Notes: a model not told the origin generated them from the sequence alone. Shown: positions 33,713 to 43,300, numbered from the stretch's first letter. The stretch: DNA of 64,000 nucleotides from Kitasatospora sp044457565 (GCF_044457565.1 NZ_JBITGZ010000036.1:1-64000), one strand, 5' to 3'. Numbers and translations are program-made.

Positions 33713-33814
33713 ACCGCCCCCCGGTGTTTGCCCGGAACGGCTGAACAGCCACCCGGAGGGACAAGTGGCGATCGATCCCTGGCCGGCCGGGCCGGGTACG
33801 GCGCCGATGCTGAG

Positions 33815-34211
33815 CTATGTGTGGGTCTGCCATCGGTCTGCCTCAGCGCGAGCCAGCTCAACGTCGTACTCGTCGGCGTCGAGGTGAAACTCCAGCGGCC
33901 GCGTCGTCTCAATGTCCGGAATCTCCCAGTCCGACCACTGCACGATGCTCCCGAACCGCTGCACGACCACGGACAGGAAACCGCAGCAACCGCCTGTGCA
34001 CTCGGGCTCCCCCAGCTCCACGCGTCGCGGCTCGCCGGTCGCACGCAGTGGACCGAGGCCATCGGCAGGCAGCACATCGACCGCGTACGGACCACGGCCT
34101 CCCTCGCCGACGGCGGACTCCGCGACATCCTCGCCGTTGACCCAGAAACCGCACCTGGGCGGCGAACCGGCGCCCAAGCGGCAGCACCCTGATCTCAAGC
34201 CGATCGAACAT
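33815..34211 (-). pseudogene. Hypothetical protein broken by one frameshift
   Basis: The minus ATG at 34211 gives FDRLEIRVLPLGRRFAAQVR; one extra T in a TTT run near 34160 shifts the frame, which continues WVNGEDVAESAVGEGGRGPY, ELGEPECTGGCCGFLSVVVQ and ADEYDVELARAEADRW. Removing the T restores a protein of about 131 residues with a CTGGCC cysteine cluster, like small conserved Streptomyces proteins of unknown function. Confidence 0.55.
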
Positions 34212-34545
34212 CAGACCGCCCTACGGCAGCGCCGACACCGGCTTGCGCAGCCTCCTGCCAAGCACCCTTGGAAAGCGACACCCCTGCAATGCGCTACCTC
34301 GCTCCAATCTCGCTGGCACGCTCAAGGTCCACGGCCACAGAACAGAAAGATCAAGATCTACAGCCGGAGTACTAACTGGCCTGTGAGCTGAAGAGCGATC
34401 ACCGGTCCCCGTTCGCGTCGAGCGCGGCGATCCGGCCACAGTTTGGCGATAGTCAGACAGTCCTACGCATTCGCCCCCCGGGTCGGCACGGGCTGCTGTC
34501 ATGTTCCTTTCATCCCAGGAACTGGGCAACGGAAGGACAGCGATC

Positions 34546-35037
34546 GTGATCAAGAAGTTGGGACTCGTCGCGGCATCCCTCGGCATGGTGCTCATGCCGC
34601 TGGCCGGCACGGCGTCCGCGAAGACCCTCGACGCGAAGCCTGTCACGGACACGGCGGCCCCGGCCGTCGCCGCTCTGAGTTGTGGGTCCGGCTACAAGTG
34701 CGACGACGCCGACCCCGGAACCTTCTCCTTCGACCGCACAGACACCGACGCCGACAGGAACGACCCCGGCTGCGCAACGCTGCAGCTTCGTTCGGGCCGT
34801 AACAGCGGTTACTGGTACGCGTGGGCACGCCTCCAAGTCGCCTCGGGCTGTGGCCTCTACCAGGGGTGGATAGACCGCTCCTACGACGGCGGCAAGACCT
34901 GGCAGCAGTGGCTCGGGCTCTTCCAGACCTACGGTTCCAACTACGGGAACATGTACTACTGGCCGAACACCGCGACGATCCGTGCGTGCGCGGTCCGGAC
35001 CAATGGCGGCAAGACGATCTGCACGTCCTGGCACTGA
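34546..35037 (+). CDS. Secreted small protein
   Basis: A 163-residue exported protein from a GTG preceded by GGAAGGACAGC. Signal peptide: IKKLGLVAASLGMVLMPLAG then TASA. The mature domain has four or more cysteines (LSCGSGYKCDDADPG, DPGCATLQL, SGCGLYQGWIDR, IRACAVRTNGGKTIC) and alternating aromatic residues, suggesting a disulphide-stabilised beta-rich domain. No family recognised; similar small exported proteins in Streptomyces act on or near the cell surface. Confidence 0.7.
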   Translation: MIKKLGLVAASLGMVLMPLAGTASAKTLDAKPVTDTAAPAVAALSCGSGYKCDDADPGTFSFDRTDTDADRNDPGCATLQLRSGRNSGYWYAWARLQVASGCGLYQGWIDRSYDGGKTWQQWLGLFQTYGSNYGNMYYWPNTATIRACAVRTNGGKTICTSWH

Positions 35038-35242
35038 CACCCGCCGACCAGTCGAGGGATAGGGCTGGTCAGGGTGTGATGGCTTCTGGCATTGCATGAC
35101 TTCGGAAAGCCGTCAAATGGACCCGCGGGCGGCGATCTGCGACCGGAGTACCGATTGCGGCGAATGCCCCGGCAGCAGATGGTTGTATATGCCGGTTTGA
35201 TCGACCTGTGATGTTCTGGGTCGGGAATCGGACGTTCGGTCG

Positions 35243-35434
35243 ATGCCGATGTTCGACATGCTGACCGACGCGAGCTACAGCGGAGACCGGATCGCCAGCT
35301 ACTGCGGCAGCCTTACGGAGAGGCCGGAACTCTTGCGACTCGAACTTCCGTCCCGCCGCTACCGCGTCCAGTCACTGATCATTGACCCCGACGCCGAAAC
35401 GCAGTTCATGCTGGAGCGCCTGCTGCCCGAATGA
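35243..35434 (+). CDS. Possible small protein or fragment
   Basis: A 63-residue reading (MLTDASYSGDRIASYCGSL, RYRVQSLIIDPDAETQFML) whose end overlaps the terminus of an IS110 remnant. Composition is protein-like but no ribosome site or family is evident. Confidence 0.25.
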   Translation: MPMFDMLTDASYSGDRIASYCGSLTERPELLRLELPSRRYRVQSLIIDPDAETQFMLERLLPE

Positions 35435-35625
35435 GCTCCGCAGTCATCTCCGCGGGTCTGTAGAGCGTCCTGTCGCGGATCAGAGCCCACAGAACGTTGA
35501 CCCGGCGCCGGGCCGGGGCGAGGACAGCCTGGATGTGCCGATTGCCCTCGGCGCGCTTGCGTTCGTAGAAGCGCCGGGACCGTTCGCAGTGGCGAATGCC
35601 GCGCAGCCTGCGGTCCGGCCCGGCC
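35406..35625 (-). pseudogene. IS110-family transposase C-terminal scrap
   Basis: Reads HCERSRRFYERKRAEGNRH, IQAVLAPARRRVNVLWALIR and ends AGAPA. This is the conserved tail of IS110/IS116/IS902 transposases, from a different element than the one at 26.2 kb. The rest is missing. Confidence 0.65.
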
Positions 35626-35653
35626 GAGGACGTCGACCGGGCCGGGGCCCGGG

Positions 35654-36782
35654 TCAGGAGCGGCGCCACCAGGAGCCGCCGGCCTTCGCCGCCGCCGAAG
35701 CAGCGGCGTCGGCTTCCGCGTCTGCCCGCTCGCGCTCCGCCCGCTTCTGCTCGGCCTGCCTGGACCGGCAGTCGTCGCACAGCCCGTCACCCCAGCCGGA
35801 CCAGGCCCGGTTCCACTCGCCGTCGGTGAGCTTGACCGAGCAACGGCGGCAGGCCGGACGCTGCGCCTCGCAATCGGCGGCCTCCCGCTCCCGGCGGGTC
35901 TCGGCGGCGGCCTTGCGGTCGACGGCGAGCAGCCGGTCGCCGTCCGGGTTGTCGAGCGCGGCCGTGAGGGTGTGCAGGCCGGTTCGGCCGAAGCGCCGCC
36001 GCACCGGGCCGTCGGCGCCTTCGGCCTCGAGCAGCCGCAGCGTGGTGGCGACCACCGGCAGCGCCCGGTGGTAGTTGCCCGCGCTCACCCCCTCCCATGG
36101 GTACGGGCGCGGGCCCCAGTACGCCTCGGAACCGGCCTCCACCGCATCGAGGCGACGCAGCAGCCGCTCGTGGTCCAGCTCCGCCTTCGCCGCGAGCTCG
36201 GCCTCGGTGGGCGGCTTGTCACCCGGGCGGGCGCGCCTGCGGCCAGGGTGAGGATCAGGGCGACGGGCGGGTCCCTCGTGGCCGGTCACCGGGTAGACGG
36301 TGGTCCAGTGCTGGTAGGCGTGGACGGCCGGGCCGCCGCGGCGGGCGGCCTTCGCCTTGACCTTGTCGGCGCCCTTGGCCAGCAGCTCGCACCACGCGGT
36401 GTAGGAGGCGATCTTCTCGACCAGCTGGCCCACCGTCATGTTGTCGCGGTCGACCTCCACCAGGAGCACCGGCACCTCGCTGCCGGGGTCGCGCAGCACC
36501 AGGTCGGCGTACCGGGCCTGACCGCCCGGCAGCGCGTGGCGGACCTCCGTAGTGAGGGTCAGCGGGGAGCCGTGGCCGGCGCGGACCAGGTGCCCGGCGC
36601 AGGCGACGACACCCAGGGCGTGCTCGTCGTCGCCGGCGCTCTCCTCCTCCGGGCGCAGCGCCGACAGCTTCGTGCCGGGCGGCAGGAGGTTGGTGGCCTC
36701 GCGGTGGCTGGCCCGTGAGGCACCACAGCTTGCGGCGCCGCGCCCGGCCGTCCTGGCGCACCCTCCCGGGGAACATCATCAC
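35654..36782 (-). pseudogene. Replication-relaxation family protein, truncated and frameshifted
   Basis: The N-terminal piece RRRKLWCLTG (to about 36713) is followed, one base out of frame, by ASHREATNLLPPGTKLSALR, GQARYADLVLRDPGSEVPVL and LVEVDRDNMTVGQLVEKIAS, typical of actinobacterial plasmid/ICE replication-relaxation proteins (restriction-nuclease-like core). The C-terminus has a zinc-ribbon CRRCSVKL...CDDCRSR and a long Arg/Glu/Ala helix ending GGSWWRRS. The winged-helix N-terminus is missing. It points to a lost integrative element or plasmid. Confidence 0.65.
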
Positions 36783-36791
36783 TGTCAGGCG

Positions 36792-36920
36792 TCAGCGCCG
36801 GGTGACGCCGGCTTCCCGCGAGAGGTCCGGGTCGTCCGGACCACCGAGGACGAGGATCCGCAAGGCCGTGCCGACGTAGACGGCCAGGAGCCGGACGATC
36901 CTGCGGGACGTGCTGTGCAT
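36792..36920 (-). CDS. Small membrane-associated peptide
   Basis: A 42-residue reading from an ATG with GGAAAGCAGG upstream; basic start MHSTSRRIVR then a hydrophobic stretch LLAVYVGTALRILVLGG and an acidic tail. No known family. Its placement just before the replication-relaxation remnant suggests it belonged to the same element. Confidence 0.35.
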   Translation of the reverse strand: MHSTSRRIVRLLAVYVGTALRILVLGGPDDPDLSREAGVTRR

Positions 36921-36977
36921 GATGGGTTGCCTGCTTTCCGGGCCGGGGCGCTGGTGACTCTTCGGGTGTCGCCGGTG

Positions 36978-37715
36978 TCACCAGGAGATGGCGTCGTCCA
37001 GCGACTGCTGCCAGTAGGTGACCTTCAGGGATTCGTCCACGTAGGCACCTTGCGCGGGCAGCGACGGGTGGGCGCCCGCGCCAACGCTCTCGTTGCCGGA
37101 GGGGCCGTGGAAGTAGACGGTCAGGGGCGTCGCGGTGTGGCCGTTCGAGCTGTTGCTGCCGTCGGTGGAGGACAGGTTTACGGAGGCGTAGCCGGACTCG
37201 CCGGGCTTGAGCGTGACGACGGCCTGCGGCTTCGAATCGGTGATGACGGGGGGCACGGACTGGGCCTCGCCAAACTGGACGGCCGGGTAGCCGTAGAGGT
37301 AGCAGATGCCGGAGCCGGTGTTGGTGACCGTGAGCAGCATGTGGTTCACGGGGCGGTTCAGCGGGGCGGCGGTGGTCTTGGTGTTGGAGCCCTCGCAGGT
37401 GGTCGGTTTGGCGGCCGCGGGGGCTGCGGGGGTTTTCGGCGTGGGGGTGCTGGTGGCGGGCTTCGGGCCGGTGGACTGGGGCGCGGTGGCCGGGGCCTTG
37501 CCGGTGGTGCCACCGGTGCTGGCGGACGGGGCGGCGGCGGACATCGAGGGGGCCGTGGGTGAGGCGGGCGCCGTGGCGGGCGCGGTGGTCCTGAGCGACG
37601 GGCCGGTTGCCGTCTTGGTGTCCCCGGTGTCGCTGCACGCGGTGATCGAGAAGGCGGCGAGCGCGACGCTCGTGGCGGCGGTGATCAGACGGGTGCGGGA
37701 GGTGCGGACGGACAT
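36978..37715 (-). CDS. DUF4232-type lipoprotein
   Basis: A 245-residue exported lipoprotein. Signal peptide ITAATSVALAAFSITAC with lipobox Cys, then a Thr/Ala/Pro-rich cell-wall-spanning linker of about 80 residues, then the DUF4232 domain: RPVNHMLLTVTNTGSGICYL, YGYPAVQF and VTLKPGESGYASVNL. Such domains are common on Streptomyces surfaces; the role is unknown. Divergent from the membrane-anchored XRE gene, which also has an exported C-terminal domain with similar linker composition. Confidence 0.75.
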   Translation of the reverse strand: MSVRTSRTRLITAATSVALAAFSITACSDTGDTKTATGPSLRTTAPATAPASPTAPSMSAAAPSASTGGTTGKAPATAPQSTGPKPATSTPTPKTPAAPAAAKPTTCEGSNTKTTAAPLNRPVNHMLLTVTNTGSGICYLYGYPAVQFGEAQSVPPVITDSKPQAVVTLKPGESGYASVNLSSTDGSNSSNGHTATPLTVYFHGPSGNESVGAGAHPSLPAQGAYVDESLKVTYWQQSLDDAISW

Positions 37716-37908
37716 GTGGTCGTGCCCCTTTCGGCATGCGCTCGGGTGGAGCGTCGATCGGATGACCGAAGCTTGCGGAGTGATCCGTCCCAGCCGCCAC
37801 GTCCAGCGCCACGATGAGTAGGGTGGAACGGCGAATGAGGCTCTGACCAGTGGGAGTGGGTCGAGTCTGGAACGCTGGAATGGGACGCCGGGGGAACGGA
37901 GGGGACGG

Positions 37909-39222
37909 GTGTCGGAAGGCATGGGGGCTGCGGAGGCGGAGGAGTTCGCGCGGCTGCTACGCGAACTCAAGGCCCGCTCGGGTCTGAGCTACGGAACGCT
38001 GGCCAAGCGGCTGCACATGAGCACGTCGACGCTGCACCGCTACTGCAACGGCACGGTGCTGCCTCATGAGTACATGCCGGCGGAGCGCTTTGCACGGGTG
38101 TGCCGGGCGACCCCGGAAGAGCTCGTGGAACTGCACCGGAGCTGGATCCTGGCGGACGCGGCCCGGGGACGCCGGACGGATCGGGCCCCGGAGCCGACGC
38201 CGGCCCAGGTTCAGGTCCAGGCCCCGACTCCGATCGCGCAGCCCCGGACTGACCCGACGGCCCCAGCGGTGGAACACCCCGCAGAGAACAGGGACGGGGA
38301 GCCGGTAGTCGAGGTGGTGGCGGAGCCCGCACCGCCACGGCGCCGCCGTAGCGCGCTGATCGCCTCCGCCGCGGCCGTGGCCCTGCTGGCCACCGTAGTG
38401 GTGGTCATGCGTCCCGCCGTCTGGGGCGGCGGAAACGATGCGGGCGGCCAGCACACGGCCGGTGCCACCACAGCGGGCCCGGGGGCCGCACCGGAACCAT
38501 CCGCCGCCGGCCCCGCTGCCTCCACCGCCCGCACTGCGCCCCCGACCGACGGCGCCACGGCAGGCACCGACGCGACGGCGCCCTCGAGTCCGACCGCCGC
38601 TCCCACCCCGCCCGGCGACGCGCCCGCGCCGCTTACCGTCGGCACCCGCCCATACCTCTACGCCGACCCGTGCAGCCAGCACTTCCTCGTCAACAGCGCG
38701 CCTGCCCAGGTCGGGCCGCCGGCCACCGAGCGCGACGCCCCGCGCTGGGCCGCCGCCTACGGCGCGGTCTCCTCCGGCGAACAGCAGATCGCCCTCACCG
38801 TCCAGGGCACCGGAGCGGACACGGTCGTCCTGGAAGCACTACACGTGCGAATCACGGTCAAGGCCGCGCCGCTCGCCTGGAACGACTACTCGATGGGCGT
38901 CGGCTGCGGCGGCGGGGTCGACACCAAGTCCTTCGACATCGACCTCGACAGGGGCAGTCCCACGATCACCGTCCAGGGCGGCCAGCGCGACTTCCCGTAC
39001 AAGGTCAGCAAATCCGACCCCGAGGTCTTCTATGTGACCGCGCACACCAAGGCGCACGACGTCCGATGGGACCTCACATTGGACTGGTCCAGCGGCAACC
39101 GCCGCGGCACCATCCGCATCGACAACGGGGGCAACCCCTTCCGCACCAGCGCCGACGTCAACCGCCCCGGCTACGACTACCCGCTGGGCGGCAGCGAGTG
39201 GATTAAGCGGACAGACGGATAG
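37909..39222 (+). CDS. XRE-family regulator with transmembrane helix and exported domain
   Basis: A 437-residue protein from a GTG after GGAGGGGACGG. Residues 10-75: HTH of the XRE type (LKARSGLSYGTLAKRLHMST, STLHRYCNGTVLP). After a Pro-rich linker, a single membrane helix (ALIASAAAVALLATVVVVM, about residues 145-163), an Ala/Pro/Thr-rich outer linker, and a C-terminal domain starting RPYLYADPCSQHFLVN. The topology (DNA-binding inside, sensor outside) is that of a one-component transmembrane regulator. The divergent lipoprotein is its obvious candidate target. Confidence 0.8.
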   Translation: MSEGMGAAEAEEFARLLRELKARSGLSYGTLAKRLHMSTSTLHRYCNGTVLPHEYMPAERFARVCRATPEELVELHRSWILADAARGRRTDRAPEPTPAQVQVQAPTPIAQPRTDPTAPAVEHPAENRDGEPVVEVVAEPAPPRRRRSALIASAAAVALLATVVVVMRPAVWGGGNDAGGQHTAGATTAGPGAAPEPSAAGPAASTARTAPPTDGATAGTDATAPSSPTAAPTPPGDAPAPLTVGTRPYLYADPCSQHFLVNSAPAQVGPPATERDAPRWAAAYGAVSSGEQQIALTVQGTGADTVVLEALHVRITVKAAPLAWNDYSMGVGCGGGVDTKSFDIDLDRGSPTITVQGGQRDFPYKVSKSDPEVFYVTAHTKAHDVRWDLTLDWSSGNRRGTIRIDNGGNPFRTSADVNRPGYDYPLGGSEWIKRTDG

Positions 39223-39341
39223 CAACCGGTAAAGCAAAGTGGATCAACCAATCGGCGGGGTCGGGTCAGCACCCAGCAGCAGCGCGTCGAACGGACCGGC
39301 TCAACGAGCGGGACTCGCCCTCAGCACTTCCCGGACGGCCA

Positions 39342-39975
39342 TCAGAGGTCTTGGGTGTGGGCCCGGTGCGCGGTGTGGGCGGCCTGCTCCGGGGTGATGT
39401 GCAGGGCCGCTTCCTGGGTGGCCGGGTCGCCGAGGAAGTAGCCCTCGTACACCGCAACCCAACCGTCGCCTCCGTCGAGGCCACGATCGACTCAGCCGAC
39501 CTGGTGGCCCTCGCCGAGAACCAGGAGGACCTCCCGCTGGACGCTCCATCCGGCCAGCGCCCAGTTGTAGCCGAACAGGCCCGAATCGAGCGGGATGTGA
39601 ATGTCCATGCTGCGAGGCAGGCCGCGCAGGCGCGGGTCGCGCGGCACGGTCACCGTCCGGGCCGGGGCCGGATCCTGAGCGGTGCCGGCTGTCTGCCAAG
39701 CCAGGCGCCGGTCGACCAGGTCGCGCAGCCCCACACCGTCGGCCGGGGCCGGGCTTTCTCCCCGGGGCGCAGTGCGTGCGGCTTCGGCGGTTTCTACGAG
39801 GGGCACTGTTTCACCCCGGGGGACAACGCCCGCCGCCGGAAGCTGCTCGGCGGCGCGGGCGACGCCCTGTCCCGCGGTCGTTTCTCCCCGGCTCACCCTG
39901 CTCGCCAACGAACTGGATGCCGCCACCGACGCCGGACGCACCGCCACATTGGCCGCCGAGATGCCGACCGGATGA
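39342..39975 (-). pseudogene. Hypothetical protein interrupted by an in-frame TGA
   Basis: The minus frame contains VSRGETTAGQGVARAAEQL, VPRGETVPLVETAEAAR and later MDIHIPLDSGLFGYNWALAG, VQREVLLVLGEGHQVG, then a TGA at 39492-39494, and continues in the same frame VDRGLDGGDGWVAVYEGYFL and ITPEQAAHTAHRAH to a second stop at 39342. A CGA to TGA change explains it. The start is unclear (a GTG/ATG near 39975). No family recognised. Confidence 0.45.
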
Positions 39976-40072
39976 GCACACACTGACCCACGATCTGGCC
40001 CGTTCGTGCTGATGTTGCCGGTCCCGCTGGGTCTGGGGGCCGTCCCACCCTGTCTCATGCGGCGGTCGGCGG

Positions 40073-40347
40073 CTACCCGGGATATCTGGCTTGCAACTTG
40101 GGGCCCGGTTGGGCGGGTTCCGGCAGGCATCGGGGCCCGGTCAGGCTGCCGAGCCACGCGTCGTGGGCGGCCCCGCGCAGCGCGGGGGCAAGACATCGGA
40201 GCGGCACCTCGCCGGGGCTCTCCCCGCGAGCACCGCCCGGACCTCGTCTGCGGTCACCCCAGCAGGGTCGGCCACCGTCTGCGCGCTGAGCTCTCCGAGG
40301 TCCAGTAACGACGCCAGCAGCGCGCCGAACCCGGGGTTCCCCATCAT
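40073..40347 (-). pseudogene. XRE-type regulator remnant
   Basis: From an ATG near 40347: NPGFGALLASLLDLGELSAQ and VADPAGVTADEVRAVLAG is the opening of the small actinobacterial HTH proteins; a shift near 40220 moves to VPLRCLAPALRGAAHDAWLG in another frame. The rest is missing. Confidence 0.45.
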
Positions 40348-40428
40348 GGCCGCAGACTGGTGCTGCGCCGCGGCGCCGACGAGTTTCCGGCGGTTGCACG
40401 GTCTACCCATCGACGAAGGGAGCACACC

Positions 40429-41034
40429 ATGCGCAAGATCATCATCTGCACGTTCCTGACGCTCGACGGCGTCATGCAGGCGCCGGGCGGTCCGGACGAG
40501 GACGCTGAGAGCGGCTTCAAGCACGGCGGCTGGCAGAAACCGGTCGCCGACGACGAGGTCGGCACGGCCATCGCCGGTTGGTACGAGCACTCCGACGCGA
40601 TGCTGATCGGCCGCAAGACGTACGAGATCTTCGCGTCGTACTGGCCAACCGCCGATCCCGACAACCCGTTCACCGATCGGATGAACAGCATGCACAAGTA
40701 CGTGGCATCTCGGACCCTGACGTCCGTCGAGTGGCAGAACTCCACGCTGCTCGAGAGCGACATCGTCGATGCCGTACGCAAGCTGAAGGCGTCCGACGGC
40801 GGCAACATCAACGTCGTCGGCAGCGGCGACCTCGCCCAGACCCTCATGCGGCACGGCCTCGTCGACGAGTACCGGCTGACCATCCACCCGGTGATCATCG
40901 GCACCGGCAAGCGCCTGTTCGCCGACGGAGCGATCCCTACCGCGCTGGAGCCGGTCAGTGTCTCGGCGACGAAGGGCGGCACCGTCATCGGCGTCTACCG
41001 GCCGAACGGTAAGCCCAGCTACGACAGCTACTGA
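40429..41034 (+). CDS. RibD C-terminal/dihydrofolate reductase-like protein
   Basis: A 201-residue reductase: IICTFLTLDGVMQAPGGPDE, SDAMLIGRKTYEIFASYWP, NINVVGSGDLAQTLMRHGLV and VDEYRLTIHPVIIGTGKRLF are the four standard motifs of the RibD_C/DHFR-like NADPH reductases common in actinobacteria. Substrate unknown. The ATG follows GAAGGGAGCACACC. Flanked by degenerate genes, but itself intact. Confidence 0.85.
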   Translation: MRKIIICTFLTLDGVMQAPGGPDEDAESGFKHGGWQKPVADDEVGTAIAGWYEHSDAMLIGRKTYEIFASYWPTADPDNPFTDRMNSMHKYVASRTLTSVEWQNSTLLESDIVDAVRKLKASDGGNINVVGSGDLAQTLMRHGLVDEYRLTIHPVIIGTGKRLFADGAIPTALEPVSVSATKGGTVIGVYRPNGKPSYDSY

Positions 41035-41154
41035 CGTCCTGCGCCGCGGTGACGTCCAGCGTCCGTCGGCGGAACTTCCGCGGCGCAGCAGTAGCCAGAC
41101 GAGGGAGTACATCCGGCCCTGGTTCCAGTTCGAAACGGCGTCACCGGACCAGAT

Positions 41155-41412
41155 CAACCTGTCCCACACCAGTCGGTATCCGATCTCCGGGAACAGGCAC
41201 ATCGCCACCAGGAAGTACACCCCGACCCGTGACGGCAGGTTCCGCAGTCGATGCTGGACTGCGCGGGTCTCCTCCAGAACGGCATCCATCAACTCGAAGG
41301 GCAGAAGGGGAGTCAGGCCACCGATCTGCCCGGCAGCGAACCTCCCGGCGGCCACGGTGACCGTACGGGTGATGGTGGTCACCGGGGCGAACAGGACATG
41401 ATGAGACGGCAA
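41155..41412 (-). pseudogene. IS4-family transposase N-terminal fragment
   Basis: Reads AAGRFAAGQIGGLTPLLPFE, DAVLEETRAVQHRLRNLPSR and VGVYFLVAMCLFPEIGYRLV, the Insert_N domain of IS4-type transposases, close to the partial gene at 63630-64000. No DDE core follows. Confidence 0.7.
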
Positions 41413-41470
41413 CGGAGCTCCTTGGGAACAAGCTGTCTTGGTCGACTGCCTGTACCAACGAGCTCCGTTG
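41410..41470. repeat. Inverted repeat upstream of the IS4 fragment
   Basis: CAACGGAGCTC (41410-41420) and GAGCTCCGTTG (41460-41470) form a perfect 11-bp inverted repeat with a 39-bp spacer at the 5' end of the IS4 fragment. It may be a structured leader of the element rather than its terminal repeat. Confidence 0.45.
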
Positions 41471-41527
41471 CTCTGCGTCGAAAGTTCTTCAACGAGCTTG
41501 CGTGACCTGCGGAAACGTTAACTACCC

Positions 41528-41745
41528 GGCCTTGGGGGAAGCCCCCTTCCAGTTCTGCAGGTGGCGGACGCCGGCGCGGATGAGCATCGCTATCGGCGAG
41601 GAGATCTCCTTCCACGAGAAGTCGTCGACCCGGGCCCAGGCAGCCGGTCGATCAGCGCGGCCCGCTCACTGTTAGTGACCCACAGCGGGACGATCCCCTG
41701 ATCGGCCGGAGCCTGGGAGCGGCGCCGTACTGTCCCGGGTGGTGA
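41528..41745 (-). pseudogene. Unrecognised C-terminal remnant with a frameshift
   Basis: QGIVPLWVTNSERAALIDRL then, one frame over, RVDDFSWKEISSPIAMLIRA and GVRHLQNWKGASPKAG to a TAG at about 41520-41530. The two halves look like one broken protein tail. Family not recognised. Confidence 0.35.
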
Positions 41746-41845
41746 TCGGCGACTATGGCGCCTCCCAGCCGATCCGCCGGTTGCCTGGTCCGGTGACAAG
41801 GACGTCGGTCCGGACCGCCACCCAGGTCTCAGATGCGGCAGAGCG

Positions 41846-42412
41846 TCAAGTGCCCGAGCCCGGAGCGGCCGGGTCCCGGACCGGGCTCGGCCGCCGCTTC
41901 TCGACCGTGACCGCCCAAGCGCGCAGCAGCATGGCCAGGAGGACGAACACGGCCAGCCCGAAGAAGTCGGAGGTGAAATACTCGGTGCCGCGGTCGGCGG
42001 GGATGTAGGCCGCGAAAAGGATGGCCCAGAGTAGAGCGAGGTAGAAGCAGAACCGGATGACTGTCGCGGATCGGCGCTCGAAGCGGTAGATCAGCAGCAC
42101 TCTGCTCAGAGGTGGCGGCGGTCGCTCGGCGACGGTCGGTGGCCTGGCCTCGGCTACCAGCATCGAAGCCTCGTCCAGCCAGGCGAGACTCCTGACCTTG
42201 GCCTCGGTTAGTTCGTCGGGCGGCGCACCGACCAGCTCCATCGCCTTCCACCACTCCGTTACGAAGGCCACCCGCCGCGATGCGTCCTCAAGCAACCTCT
42301 TTCGACGTTCGAGCCGAGAGCGTCGCGTGAGCTGGTCCTGAATCACGAAGCCGAGCAGGCTGAGAGCGGTCGTGGTGGCAGCCGCAGCAATGGCGGTCAA
42401 CTGCGAAGCCAC
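41846..42412 (-). CDS. Three-helix membrane protein, unknown function
   Basis: A 188-residue protein: an N-terminal helix (AIAAAATTTALSLLGFVI), a long charged cytoplasmic segment (RRSRLERRKRLLEDASRR), then two closely spaced helices (VIRFCFYLALLWAILFAAY and LAVFVLLAMLLRAWAV) and a basic tail. I chose the GTG at 42412, five bases after GGAGGA; a TTG at 42424 is in frame. No recognised family. Confidence 0.6.
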   Translation of the reverse strand: MASQLTAIAAAATTTALSLLGFVIQDQLTRRSRLERRKRLLEDASRRVAFVTEWWKAMELVGAPPDELTEAKVRSLAWLDEASMLVAEARPPTVAERPPPPLSRVLLIYRFERRSATVIRFCFYLALLWAILFAAYIPADRGTEYFTSDFFGLAVFVLLAMLLRAWAVTVEKRRPSPVRDPAAPGSGT

Positions 42413-42564
42413 ATGTTCCTCCAAGGCCGTCCGCCCACGGTGGCGAGGCAGGGAACAGCCCAGGGCGGAACCGTGCTGAAGCAGGTCTTCTCAGCAGTGT
42501 GGGGGCCGAACCGGCTGTTCGCGTGATCCCGCGCGGCGCCGACGGTTGGATGAACTCTTCGGAG

Positions 42565-42733
42565 CTACTCGGGGGCGCTGCGCAGGGTCGGCCGACGGCG
42601 GTACGTGGCGGTGACCACGGAGACGGCGGCGAGGTCGCCGATCGGCGAGGAGTCGAGGGCGGCGGCCAGGGCCTGCTCGAACTGGTAGTGCTCACGGATG
42701 GCCCAATCGACCCACCAAGAAGGTAGGGCTACC
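42565..42733 (-). CDS. Short reading downstream of hypothetical gene
   Basis: VALPSWWVDWAIREHYQFEQ then ALAAALDSSPIGDLAAVSVV and a tail RPTLRSAPE. Protein-like, but no usual start codon follows the upstream stop; it may be the C-terminal extension of the 42734-43171 gene lost by a frameshift, or a fragment. Confidence 0.3.
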
Positions 42734-43171
42734 TCAATCCATGTCCGCGTGCCTGTGTCTCAGTTCCGCGGCACTCCTTTGGATGCCTTCTGCAATCATC
42801 CGCTCCGCCCACTCGCGTTGGGTCACCGCATGCTCGATTCGGCTGACGATGTCCTTCCTGGACGCCGTGTCCAAGGTCTCCGGAAGCTTGTTGAAGATGT
42901 CGGGAAGAACGTCGATCAGGCCCCAGACCTGTTCGCCGGTGCTGACGCTCAGCAGCAACTGGCACCTCCACTGTGGCGACACTTCGGGACGGTGGCCGAG
43001 CCGGTGCACGAGTGCAGGGACCAGATAGTGCGTCCCCGCTGAGGCGAGGTGTTCTCGTAGCCGGTCGACCGGGAGCCGCTGGCTGAAGCCGTAATCGGCG
43101 GCCTCCTGTTCCAGGCTGAGCAGTTGGTCAGTATCGACGGCTCGGACGGTGTGGGGAAGATCTGGCGCCAT
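42734..43171 (-). CDS. Hypothetical protein
   Basis: A 145-residue largely helical protein (QLLSLEQEAADYGFSQRLP, HYLVPALVHRLGHRPEV, EHAVTQREWAERMIAEGIQ) with even amino-acid composition and no membrane segments. No family recognised. Downstream on the same strand is a short protein-like reading, possibly once continuous with it. Confidence 0.5.
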   Translation of the reverse strand: MAPDLPHTVRAVDTDQLLSLEQEAADYGFSQRLPVDRLREHLASAGTHYLVPALVHRLGHRPEVSPQWRCQLLLSVSTGEQVWGLIDVLPDIFNKLPETLDTASRKDIVSRIEHAVTQREWAERMIAEGIQRSAAELRHRHADMD

Positions 43172-43300
43172 GCCCAAATGATGCCAACAAGTCGCCGCAG
43201 GGCCGAGGGGCCATCGGGACCAGACTTGCGTCGCGGCCTGATCCAGTCCTGCGGCCCACCAGCGGGTGCGCTCCGCCGGCTCCGACGTGAAGGTGGGGTG

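Noticed and set aside
39492..39494. TGA as a selenocysteine codon
   Set aside because: No selenocysteine insertion hairpin was evident and the neighbouring residues are not those of a known selenoprotein; a nonsense mutation is simpler.
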